Positions 26,360 through 33,391 of a DNA stretch of 33,391 bases are shown piece by piece. The stretch spans positions 1 through 33,391 of the forward strand of contig JADGGD010000017.1 of assembly GCA_019690095.1 (NCBI GenBank), given 5' to 3'. The position numbers and the translations under genes were made by a program. How positions within the stretch are numbered: position 1 is the first letter of the stretch; every line of letters begins with the position of its first letter. The notes beneath the pieces are model-generated. The model did no database searches, was not told the DNA's origin, and was given only the letters and a program-made list of their open reading frames with translations. The DNA comes from Chloroflexota bacterium (GTDB lineage Bacteria; Chloroflexota; UBA6077; FW602-bin22; CADDYW01).

Positions 26360-26541
26360 AGGTAATAACCCTTCCCGGTACCGTCGCGGCGCCCGGTGAT
26401 CGCACGTCCAGCGTCGGGCGGTGTCGATGGCCGATCGGGGAGACGGGGGAGGGCTGGATTCATGGGGTTTGGCAGGTGCCGGTCAACGCAGGCGAGTGGA
26501 ATGCTGGTCGAGAGACTGTCGAGGAAAGGTCAGCTGGGCGC
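26360..26541 (+). promoter_or_regulatory. Long aroF 5' leader with one hairpin
   Basis: About 180 nt without a convincing gene. CGCCCG (26390-26395) and CGGGCG (26415-26420) form a 6-bp stem with a 19-nt loop. No U-run or T-box feature is seen. Regulation by aromatic amino acids is possible but unproven. Confidence 0.35.
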
Positions 26542-27555
26542 ATGATCGTCATCATGGAGCGGCGCGCGACCGAGGAGCAAATTCAGCAGGTGGTCGCGCG
26601 GATCGAGGAACTGGGATTTCGGGCGCATCTTTCCCGCGGCGAGGAGCGAACGATCATCGGGATCATCGGTGACGAGCGACCGCTTTCGGTTGAAGCACTG
26701 GAGGTGCTGGATGGTGTCGAGCGGGTTGTGCCAGTGCTCCATCCGTTCAAGCTGGCCTCGCGCGACTTCAAGCCCGAGAATACGATCGTGACGGTAGACG
26801 GGGTGCGAATTGGCGGCGACGAGATCGTGGTTATCGCCGGCCCGTGTGCCGTGGAGAGTCGGGAGCAGATCTTCGAGGTCGCTGCGGCGGTGAAGGAGGC
26901 CGGCGCAAAGATGCTGCGCGGTGGGGCCTTCAAGCCGCGGACGTCGCCCTATACCTTTCAGGGCCTGGGGATCCCGGCGCTTGAGCTCCTGGCCGAGGTG
27001 CGCGAGACCTTCGGCCTGCCGGTCGTGAGCGAGGTGATGGCGGCCGCGGATATTGAGACGATGCGGGCTCACGTGGATATGCTCCAGATCGGCGCGCGGA
27101 ATATGCAGAACTACAGCCTGCTCCAGGACGTGGGCAAGGCGGCGATGCCGGTCCTCCTCAAGCGCGGCATGATGTGCACGATCCACGAATGGCTGATGTC
27201 TGCAGAGTATATCCTCTCGAACCGCAACTACGATGTTGTACTCTGCGAGCGCGGCATCCGCACCTTCGAGACGGCGACTCGTAATACGCTCGATATCAAC
27301 GCGGTCCCGGTGGCGAAGCAGTTGACCCACCTGCCGGTGATCGTGGATCCCAGTCATGCGACCGGCAAGGCAAATCTGGTGGCAGCGGCGGCGAAAGCGG
27401 CGATCGCGGCCGGGGCAGACGGTCTGATTATCGAGGTACATCCGAATCCCGACCGCGCGCTCTCCGATGGAGCGCAGTCCCTGCGTCCGGAGGCGTTCGC
27501 CAAGCTGATGACCGAGCTTCGCCAGATCGCCCACGCAGTCGGGCGACGGCTGTGA
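26542..27555 (+). CDS. aroF: 3-deoxy-7-phosphoheptulonate synthase, type I-beta
   Basis: Condenses phosphoenolpyruvate and erythrose 4-phosphate, the entry step of the shikimate pathway. The 337-aa protein has an N-terminal ferredoxin-like (ACT-like) domain (about 1-70, with [11 protein letters not shown]) as in the Thermotoga maritima enzyme, where it mediates tyrosine feedback, then a TIM barrel with [40 protein letters not shown] and [11 protein letters not shown]. The ATG at 26542 aligns with the usual MIV start; a longer in-frame GTG at 26476 is less likely. The neighbour aroC lies 13 nt downstream. Sensitivity to tyrosine here is inference. Confidence 0.96.
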   Translation: MIVIMERRATEEQIQQVVARIEELGFRAHLSRGEERTIIGIIGDERPLSVEALEVLDGVERVVPVLHPFKLASRDFKPENTIVTVDGVRIGGDEIVVIAGPCAVESREQIFEVAAAVKEAGAKMLRGGAFKPRTSPYTFQGLGIPALELLAEVRETFGLPVVSEVMAAADIETMRAHVDMLQIGARNMQNYSLLQDVGKAAMPVLLKRGMMCTIHEWLMSAEYILSNRNYDVVLCERGIRTFETATRNTLDINAVPVAKQLTHLPVIVDPSHATGKANLVAAAAKAAIAAGADGLIIEVHPNPDRALSDGAQSLRPEAFAKLMTELRQIAHAVGRRL

Positions 27556-27568
27556 CAGGTGATCTCAC

Positions 27569-28702
27569 GTGGCGCTGCGTTGGCTGACCGCAGGTGAATC
27601 GCACGGTCCATGTCTGACCGGCATCCTGGATGGGATGCCGGCCGGCGTGCCGCTCTCACCTGATGATCTCGCGCGTGACCTCTGGCGGCGCCAGCAGGGG
27701 TACGGACGCGGAGGACGCATGAAGATCGAGTCCGACCGGGCAGAGATCCTCGGGGGGGTCTGGCGCGGTCGGACGACCGGCGGGCCAATTGCCCTGCGCA
27801 TCGAAAACCGCGACTGGCCGAACTGGAAAGACAAAGAGTATGAGCTGCCGCGGATGACCGTGCCGCGGCCGGGGCATGCAGACCTGGCCGGCCTGCTGAA
27901 GTACGGCCTGGACGATATCCGACCGGTGCTGGAGCGGGCGAGTGCGCGGGAGACAGCGATGCGCGTGGCGATCGGGGCGATCGCTAAACGCCTGCTGGCA
28001 GAGTTCGGGATCGTGATCCGGTCGCAGGTTCTCCAGATCGGCACTGCGAAGGCGACGCCGGGCGACCTCTCGGACCCTGCGGTGGTCGAACGGGTGGAGG
28101 CGTCATCAGTGCGGGTGGCTGATCCTGAGAGCGAGGAACGGCTTCGCGCAGCGATCGACGCCGCCAAGGAGCGCCACGATACGCTGGGCGGGGTCTTTGA
28201 GGTCGTGGCCTTCGGAGTAATGCCGGGGCTGGGGAGTTACGTCCAGTGGGACCGGAAGCTGGATGGTCGTCTGGCCCAGGCCGTGATGAGTATTCACGCC
28301 ATCAAGGCAGTGGCGATCGGAGACGGCTTCGTCGCCGGTGAGCGCTACGGGACCGAGGCGCACGACGGCATGACCATGCGGCGTGGGCGTCTGGAGCGGC
28401 TGACTAATCGGGCCGGTGGCCTGGAGGGCGGTGTGACGAACGGCCAGCCTGTGGTCGTGCGCGCGGTGAAGAAGCCAATCTCAACAACTGCCACCCCTCA
28501 GCCAACGGTAGACCTGGCCACCGGTCAGGATGTACCGAGCCAGTACGTGCGGTCGGATGTATGCGCGGTGCCTGCCGCAGCGGTCATCGGCGAGGCGATG
28601 GTCGCGTACGTCCTGGCGGATGCCCTGCTTGAGAAGTTCGGTGGCGATAGCCTCGACGAAGTGCGGCGGCACGTTGAGGCCTTCCTGGCATCCCTCCCAT
28701 GA
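27569..28702 (+). CDS. aroC: Chorismate synthase
   Basis: Converts EPSP to chorismate using reduced FMN, the last step of the common aromatic pathway. The 377-aa protein begins LRWLTAGESHGPCL with the conserved GESHG, and has RGGRMKIESD, RPGHADLAG, RASARETAMRVAIGA, and TPQPTVDL near the C-terminus. GTG start with AGGTGAT 8 nt upstream. It lies 13 nt after aroF, so the first and last enzymes of the pathway share a transcript. The FMN it needs is made by ribF, elsewhere in this window. Confidence 0.97.
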   Translation: MALRWLTAGESHGPCLTGILDGMPAGVPLSPDDLARDLWRRQQGYGRGGRMKIESDRAEILGGVWRGRTTGGPIALRIENRDWPNWKDKEYELPRMTVPRPGHADLAGLLKYGLDDIRPVLERASARETAMRVAIGAIAKRLLAEFGIVIRSQVLQIGTAKATPGDLSDPAVVERVEASSVRVADPESEERLRAAIDAAKERHDTLGGVFEVVAFGVMPGLGSYVQWDRKLDGRLAQAVMSIHAIKAVAIGDGFVAGERYGTEAHDGMTMRRGRLERLTNRAGGLEGGVTNGQPVVVRAVKKPISTTATPQPTVDLATGQDVPSQYVRSDVCAVPAAAVIGEAMVAYVLADALLEKFGGDSLDEVRRHVEAFLASLP

Positions 28703-28894
28703 TATGCCTGCCGGTGCTTCGCGAGGGGACTCATGCCGCCTATTCCAGTTGCTGATACCCGCTGTTGGAGCAGCTGGTGCAGACAGCCGGTGCCCCTCGG
28801 GGTCGCCCTTGACCGGGCAGGATGATCGAGCCTGCCGCCCCTCTTCCACCTCCGCGCTGGGGAAGGCCGCGCACGGTCAGGCTGAGGTCACGAC
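28703..28894. other. 192-bp gap between aroC and membrane-protein gene
   Basis: No gene or clear promoter. CCGGT and ACCGG near 28789-28817 could enclose a small CCCC/GGGG stem, but no U-run follows. GAGG, 7 nt before the next ATG, serves the downstream gene. Confidence 0.4.
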
Positions 28895-29605
28895 ATGGGG
28901 ATAGAGCGCGACCTGCTGATCGGTGGTGCACTCCTTCTCCTGATCGCCCTGGTTGGATGGTCGGTCATCGGCGTCGGGCTCCAGCAACGGCGGGTCCGCT
29001 TCCTCGCACGAACGCTGGCGCAATCGCTTTCCGAGGTCGGGCCGGTCAGCCGCGTGCGGGTGCTGGGTGTGGGACGAATGGAACTCCGGATCGATCAGCC
29101 GGTCGCGCCATTCACCAGCATACGGATTGTTCTCTGGCTTCAGCCGATGACATTCCTCCCTCTCTGGCTGTTCCAACGCCTGCGGGGTGAGCGCGATGTG
29201 GTGGGGATTGGCGCAGACCTGAGCCGTATGCCATCGATCCGCTTCGAGCTGGTCGACCCGCTGAGTCGGGTCGGTCGGCGTGTCCTGAGTCGGGCGCGCG
29301 GACTCGGCTGGTCGCTCGATCAGCGCGGTTTCTGCGGCCGGCAGCTGATGCTGGCCGCGCCGGATCTCCCTGCGGCCGCGCGGGTGCTCGGACGCATCGA
29401 CTGTCGTGGGCATGCGGCCGGAATGCCGATTCTTCGGCTGGCAGTGCCGGCCGAGGGGGCATCGCTGATCCTGACGGTTGCCAATCCGGAACAGTTCGCG
29501 ACTGCGGGGTCTCGGCCGGGCGCGTGGCTGAACCGGATCGGTCGGGCGATCCTGACACCGGGGCGGCGAGATGCGCGCGACAGCGATGGACGGTCGGACA
29601 GCTAG
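28895..29605 (+). CDS. Hypothetical protein with one N-terminal membrane helix
   Basis: 236 aa, not recognised. A hydrophobic helix spans about 8-28, followed by a basic stretch (QQRRVRFLARTLAQ) and a soluble domain of mixed alpha/beta appearance; a second hydrophobic run near 77-93 (IRIVLWLQPMTFLPLWLF) may be membrane-associated. Two cysteines lie in the second half. The C-terminus is a basic, polar tail. ATG with GAGG 7 nt upstream. It lies between aroC and prfA, with the prfA promoter starting inside its last codons. Codon and base use match the neighbours. Confidence 0.75.
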   Translation: MGIERDLLIGGALLLLIALVGWSVIGVGLQQRRVRFLARTLAQSLSEVGPVSRVRVLGVGRMELRIDQPVAPFTSIRIVLWLQPMTFLPLWLFQRLRGERDVVGIGADLSRMPSIRFELVDPLSRVGRRVLSRARGLGWSLDQRGFCGRQLMLAAPDLPAAARVLGRIDCRGHAAGMPILRLAVPAEGASLILTVANPEQFATAGSRPGAWLNRIGRAILTPGRRDARDSDGRSDS

Positions 29606-29622
29606 AAAGCACATGGTATAAT
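29595..29622 (+). promoter_or_regulatory. Promoter of prfA-prmC-tsaC
   Basis: CGGACA (29595-29600), a 16-nt spacer and a perfect TATAAT (29617-29622), preceded by TGG, giving an extended -10. The expected start is near 29629, leaving a leader of about 190 nt before prfA. Confidence 0.7.
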
Positions 29623-29820
29623 ACATATTTGGCCGCGATGATCCCGGTCGTGCGGAAAGGGATTGTCGGGCCGGTTTGTTTTGATACGCCTGGCTCGTGT
29701 GAGTGGATGCCTGCGCTGGGCAGCTTGCCCTTATCACGCTGTCAGCCGATTGCGCGGGCGCCGCGGTGAGTCAGGAGAGAGCCAGAAACGCATGCATGTG
29801 CCTGGAAAGGGGGAACGTTC

Positions 29821-30900
29821 ATGATCGATACGGTCGAGGCCATGGCCCGGCGATACGATGAGCTATTGAGCGCGATGGCCGACCCGGACGTTCTCGCCGA
29901 TCCGGAGCGCCTCCAGAGCATCGCCCGCGAGCGGGCCGCGCTCGAGGAGATCGTGACCCGTTACCGCGATTACCAGAAGGTCACCCGCGAGCTCGCGGAT
30001 GCCCGGCAGCTCGTGCGCACGGAGAGCGACCCGGCGATCGTCGAGCTGGCCCGCGAGGAGGTCGCCGCTCTCGAGCGGAGGCAGGAGGAGCTTCTAGCCG
30101 CGATGCGCGAGCTACTCGTGCCGTCCGATCCGAATGATGAGCGCGATGTCATCGTCGAGATTCGGGCCGGGGCGGGAGGCGATGAGGCAGCGCTCTTCGC
30201 CGCCGATCTCTACCGCATGTACACGCGGTTCGCGGAGCGGCAGCGCTGGAGCACGGAGGTCATTGATGCCCATGAGACGGGTATCGGTGGCTTCAAAGAG
30301 ATCATCTTCGAGATCCGCGGCCGGGGTGCCTATTCGCGGCTAAAGTACGAGAGCGGCGTCCACCGCGTTCAGCGCGTTCCCGTAACTGAGGCAAACGGGC
30401 GGATCCACACGTCGACCGCGACGGTGGCGGTCCTGCCGGAGGTGGATGAAGTACAGGTGCAGATCAATCCGGACGATCTGCGGATCGACGTCTTCCGATC
30501 CTCTGGCGCGGGTGGACAGAATGTTCAGAAGAACAGCACCGCGATTCGCATTACTCACCTGCCCACCGGCATCGTTGTGACGTGCCAGGACGAGCGATCG
30601 CAGCTCAAGAACAAGAACAAGGCCATGGCGGTCCTGCGCGCCCGCCTGTACGACCTCGAACAGCGCAAGCAGGCACGGGAGATCGACGCCGTTCGCCGTC
30701 AGCAGGTCGGAACCGGCGAGCGCAGTGAAAAGATTCGCACTTACAACTTTCCTCAGGACCGCATGACCGATCACCGGATCGGGCAGACCTGGCATAATCT
30801 GGAAAGTATCCTCGACGGTGACCTGGACGAGCCGATCGAAGCCTTGATCGCGGCCGATCGCCGCGCCCGCGCACTTGCGGGGGAGCAGGGACGGTCATGA
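29821..30900 (+). CDS. prfA: Peptide chain release factor 1
   Basis: Reads UAA and UAG stop codons and triggers peptide release. The 359-aa protein has an N-terminal helical domain (1-100), GAGGDEAALFAADLYRMY, the PVT codon-recognition motif at 187-189 that marks RF1 rather than RF2, and the catalytic GGQ at 231-233 in the context SGAGGQNVQKNSTAIRI, followed by QDERSQLKNK. AAAGGGGG lies 7 nt before the ATG. Its stop overlaps prmC as ATGA; prmC methylates the GGQ glutamine, so substrate and enzyme are co-translated. Confidence 0.98.
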   Translation: MIDTVEAMARRYDELLSAMADPDVLADPERLQSIARERAALEEIVTRYRDYQKVTRELADARQLVRTESDPAIVELAREEVAALERRQEELLAAMRELLVPSDPNDERDVIVEIRAGAGGDEAALFAADLYRMYTRFAERQRWSTEVIDAHETGIGGFKEIIFEIRGRGAYSRLKYESGVHRVQRVPVTEANGRIHTSTATVAVLPEVDEVQVQINPDDLRIDVFRSSGAGGQNVQKNSTAIRITHLPTGIVVTCQDERSQLKNKNKAMAVLRARLYDLEQRKQAREIDAVRRQQVGTGERSEKIRTYNFPQDRMTDHRIGQTWHNLESILDGDLDEPIEALIAADRRARALAGEQGRS

Positions 30901-31838
30901 CCGTGGCCGAGGCTATTCGTCAGGGGGAGGCGTGCCTCCGGCCGATCGCCGGCGATGACGCGCGTCTGGAGGCTCGTTTGCTCCTGGCGGCGGTGCTGGG
31001 CCGGCCCAGAGAATGGCTTTACCTGTACCCGGCTTTCTCCCTCAGCCCGGCGGCGACAGCACAGTTTCATCGGCTCCTCGCGGCCCGCTGCGCGGGCGAG
31101 CCGCTCGCTTACCTGCTGGGCACCCGTGAGTTCTACGGGCGATCTTTCAGGGTTGATGCGCGGGTCCTGGTGCCGCGCCCGGAGACCGAGTCCCTGCTTG
31201 AGGCAGCGCTTGCGTTCGTCCGGAGTACCGGCGCGGTCCGAGTCGTCGACGTCGGTACGGGGAGTGGAATCCTGGGGATTACCATCGCTCTGGAGTGTCC
31301 ATGGGTTCGGGTCGTCTTGCTCGATGTGAGTGCCGATGCGCTCGCCGTGGCGCGCGAGAACGCACAGCGGCTCGGTGCCGCCAGCAGGGTCCAGCTCGTC
31401 CAGTCTGACCTCCTGGCGGCGCTCAGCGGCCGTTATGATCTCATCATCGCTAATCTCCCGTATATTCCGACCGCGGCAATGCCTGGGCTTCCCCCAGAGG
31501 TGCGGCGCGAACCGCGAATCGCGCTTGACGGCGGTCCAGACGGCCTGGCACTGTACCGACGATTGTTCGCAGAGGTCCCGCCGCGCCTATCGCCGACGGG
31601 CGCACTCTTCGCCGAGATTGGCAGTGACCAGGGAACAGCGGTCCTTGCGCTGGCGCGCCACTGGCTCCCGAATCACCATGCTCGGGTGCTGCCGGATCTC
31701 GCCGGCCTGGATCGAGTCATCGCAGTGACACCGCCCGGGTGGCAGGCGGAGCAGAGCCGGGCGAGACAATGCCATGAGATGGAGGTGCACGCGCGTGAGC
31801 TCGACAGTCCTACCAGCCTATGCGTCCACTGCGCTTGA
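30897..31838 (+). CDS. prmC: Release factor glutamine methyltransferase
   Basis: SAM-dependent N5-methylation of the glutamine in the release-factor GGQ motif. The 313-aa protein has an N-terminal helical release-factor-binding domain (about 1-75), the LLGTREFYGRSF segment (73-84), VPRPETE (92-98), the SAM-binding VVDVGTGSGILGI (117-129), and NLPY at 186-189, a variant of the usual NPPY substrate motif. About 30 C-terminal residues beyond the family core include ARQCHEMEVHARELDSP and overlap the next gene by 44 nt. It is coupled to prfA by ATGA. Confidence 0.96.
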   Translation: MTVAEAIRQGEACLRPIAGDDARLEARLLLAAVLGRPREWLYLYPAFSLSPAATAQFHRLLAARCAGEPLAYLLGTREFYGRSFRVDARVLVPRPETESLLEAALAFVRSTGAVRVVDVGTGSGILGITIALECPWVRVVLLDVSADALAVARENAQRLGAASRVQLVQSDLLAALSGRYDLIIANLPYIPTAAMPGLPPEVRREPRIALDGGPDGLALYRRLFAEVPPRLSPTGALFAEIGSDQGTAVLALARHWLPNHHARVLPDLAGLDRVIAVTPPGWQAEQSRARQCHEMEVHARELDSPTSLCVHCA

Positions 31839-32439
31839 ACGTGCGGCAGAGGTGCTTCGCCAGGGCGGCCTGGTCATTGTGCCCACCGATACGGTGTACG
31901 GGGTTGCCGCGGCGCTTGATCGGCCGGAGGCCGTGGCGCGCATCTACGAGGCCAAGGGACGAATGCCCGAGAAGCCGATCGCCCTCCTGGTCGATCGGAT
32001 CGAGGATGTCGAGGCAGTGGCGCTCGAAATTCCCAAGACTGCCCGCATCCTTATGGAGCGATTCTGGCCCGGTGGGCTGACCATCGTTCTACCGCGGCGG
32101 GTGGGGGTCCCGGATATCGTCGCGGCCGGTGGGCCGACGATCGCGGTGCGCATGCCGGATCATATCGTCCCCCGGGCCCTGGTTCGGCGTCTTGGCCGTC
32201 CGCTTCCCACGACCAGCGCGAACCGCTCGGGTGAACGGAGCCCGCGGACTGTCGAGGAATCGGTAGCCGCGCTGGGTGATCGTGTGATGATCGCGCTTGA
32301 TGCGGGACCAGCGCCGGGCGGCATCGACTCGACTGTGATCGATGTGACAACCTCGCCGCCAGCTGTCACGCGGGTGGGAGCGGTCTCGATCGCCGATCTC
32401 GAGAGCGCTCTCGGCGGAGTGGTGGCCCGCTCGTCGTGA
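31795..32439 (+). CDS. tsaC: Threonylcarbamoyl-AMP synthase (Sua5/YciO/YrdC family)
   Basis: Makes threonylcarbamoyl-AMP from threonine, bicarbonate and ATP for the t6A37 tRNA modification. The 214-aa protein has GGLVIVPTDTVYGVAAA near the N-terminus, KGRMPEKPIALLV, FWPGGLTIVLP, TIAVRMPDH, PTTSANRSGE and GGIDSTVIDV. It is the single-domain form without the extra Sua5 C-terminal domain. The GTG at 31795 is preferred because GGAGGT lies 8-9 nt upstream; an ATG at 31774 is in frame. It overlaps prmC; prfA-prmC-sua5 is a common bacterial order. Confidence 0.93.
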   Translation: MSSTVLPAYASTALERAAEVLRQGGLVIVPTDTVYGVAAALDRPEAVARIYEAKGRMPEKPIALLVDRIEDVEAVALEIPKTARILMERFWPGGLTIVLPRRVGVPDIVAAGGPTIAVRMPDHIVPRALVRRLGRPLPTTSANRSGERSPRTVEESVAALGDRVMIALDAGPAPGGIDSTVIDVTTSPPAVTRVGAVSIADLESALGGVVARSS

Positions 32440-32460
32440 TACGGCGAGCGGAGCCCGAAG

Positions 32461-32478
32461 CAGCCCCGTTGAGGGCTG
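32461..32478. other. Hairpin between convergent tsaC and aroA
   Basis: CAGCCC and GGGCTG form a 6-bp stem around a 6-nt loop, 22 nt past the tsaC stop. No U-run lies on either side. A second small stem, TGATC-ACG-GATCA, is at 32492-32504. A weak bidirectional terminator is possible. Confidence 0.35.
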
Positions 32479-32548
32479 GCCCGGGGCCGCCTGATCACGG
32501 ATCAACGCATCGAGCAGCGTCGTGCCGTCTGATGGGCCATACTGATCG

Positions 32549-33391
32549 TCACGCCTCGACCAGCCGTGCGAAGCGATCGAAGAAGTCAGGGAAGGTCTTC
32601 GTGACGCAGGATGGATTGGCGATCGACAGGCCAGGTACACGCAGACCGACGACGGCGAAGCTCATCGCCATGCGGTGATCATCGTAGGTCTGCACAACAG
32701 CCGGGTGGAGCGGTGAGGGAGAGATTTCCCAGCCGTCCTCGTACTCGTGCACGATCGCCCCGAGGCGGGTCAGCTCAGTAGTGACGGCTCGGATCCGATC
32801 GGTTTCCTTCAAGCGCATATGCGCAACGCCGCGGATGCGCACTGGCTCGGCGGCGAAGGGGGCGATCGCAGCCAGCGTCGGTGCAACATCTGACATGGTG
32901 TTCATGTCGACATCCACTCCTCGTAAGCGAGAAGGACCGCGTACCTCGACGTAGCCGCTTCCCCATTCGACAGTACACCCCATCTGCTCCAGTATATCGG
33001 CGAGCCGCAGATCCCCCTGGACCGAGGACCGATCAATGCCCATAACGCGGACCCGTCCGCCGGTCACCGCAGCGGCGGCCAGAAAGTAGGAAGCAGCACT
33101 CGCATCCGGTTCCACGTCATAGACCCGTGCTCGGTATCCCTGGCCGCCAGGCACCACGATCACGCGACCGTCGCGGTTCTCCGCGCGCGCCCCGAACGCG
33201 GCCATGGAGTGGAGGGTCATCTCTACATAGGGCCTGGAGACCAGGTCACCGCGGATCCGGAGCTCGAGGCCGAGCGGCGTGCACGGGGCGACCATGAGCA
33301 GGGCGCTGATGAACTGACTGCTCAGGTCGCCCGAGATCTCGACCGTCCCGCCACGCAGGCCGTTGCTCTGGAGAATCACCGGCGGACATCC
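32549..33391 (-). CDS. aroA: 5-enolpyruvylshikimate-3-phosphate synthase, partial
   Basis: Transfers enolpyruvyl from PEP to shikimate 3-phosphate, the step before aroC. Only the C-terminal 280 residues are present; the frame runs open to the window edge and begins GCPPVILQSNGLRGG. Visible motifs are the SSQFISALLM phosphate-binding segment, EPDASAASYFLA, LKETDRIRA, and YDDHRMAMSFAV, and the last conserved lysine lies in CVTKTFPDFF. It is convergent with tsaC, so it is not part of the aroF-aroC unit. The start and promoter lie outside the window. Confidence 0.95.
   Translation of the reverse strand, partial: GCPPVILQSNGLRGGTVEISGDLSSQFISALLMVAPCTPLGLELRIRGDLVSRPYVEMTLHSMAAFGARAENRDGRVIVVPGGQGYRARVYDVEPDASAASYFLAAAAVTGGRVRVMGIDRSSVQGDLRLADILEQMGCTVEWGSGYVEVRGPSRLRGVDVDMNTMSDVAPTLAAIAPFAAEPVRIRGVAHMRLKETDRIRAVTTELTRLGAIVHEYEDGWEISPSPLHPAVVQTYDDHRMAMSFAVVGLRVPGLSIANPSCVTKTFPDFFDRFARLVEA

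Noticed and set aside
26421-26672. A frame upstream of and overlapping aroF with three Trp codons, as for a leader peptide
   Set aside because: No good start signal, Trp codons are scattered, and no attenuator hairpins follow. Probably chance in GC-rich DNA.
28703-28894. tRNA or small RNA in the aroC downstream gap
   Set aside because: No cloverleaf, T-loop or promoter-terminator pair could be found by eye.
29638-29769. A 43-codon frame starting ATG just after the prfA promoter
   Set aside because: It has no ribosome-binding site and its product does not resemble ribosomal protein L31, which often precedes prfA. Treated as leader RNA.

Overview
This 33.4 kb window is GC-rich chromosomal sequence packed with bacterial housekeeping genes. 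The densely overlapping operons, frequent GTG/TTG starts, short EF-Ts, compact IF2 and a baseplate-J-like membrane protein between alaS and ruvX suggest Chloroflexota, perhaps Thermomicrobia/Sphaerobacter-like. That placement is inference from gene content and order; no rRNA is present to confirm it. I see no tRNA, rRNA, CRISPR array, insertion sequence or prophage.

Positions 1-14767 are all on the minus strand and form two transcription units, read from high to low coordinates. The first starts at a promoter near 14739-14767 and runs rpsB-tsf-pyrH-frr-uppS-cdsA-dxr-rseP-proS: translation factors, UMP kinase, undecaprenyl-PP and CDP-diacylglycerol synthesis, the second MEP-pathway step, a site-2 protease and a tRNA synthetase. 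The second starts at a promoter near 5969-5997 and runs nusA-ylxR-infB-rbfA-truB-ribF. Both units have structured 5' leaders.

Positions 14940-25896, also minus strand, hold larB-larC (nickel-pincer cofactor synthesis), alaS, an uncharacterised baseplate-J-like membrane protein, ruvX, mltG, aroE and hslV, then hslU, which seems to have its own promoter. A strong intrinsic terminator lies between larB and larC, only 15 nt before the larC start codon. Another follows hslV.

Positions 25932-32439 are plus strand: a 105-aa membrane protein, aroF and aroC (shikimate pathway), a 236-aa membrane protein, and prfA-prmC-tsaC (release factor 1, its glutamine methyltransferase, and the threonylcarbamoyl-AMP synthase for t6A). 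The window ends in a convergent, truncated aroA. With aroE at 17163-18044, four shikimate-pathway enzymes lie in the window but in three separate units.

Most genes are well-known families. The parts least explained by known biology are the baseplate-J-like protein, the two hypothetical membrane proteins, the rpsB and nusA leaders, the larB/larC terminator, and a recurring extended -10 motif, TGG-TATA(C/A)T, at several housekeeping promoters.
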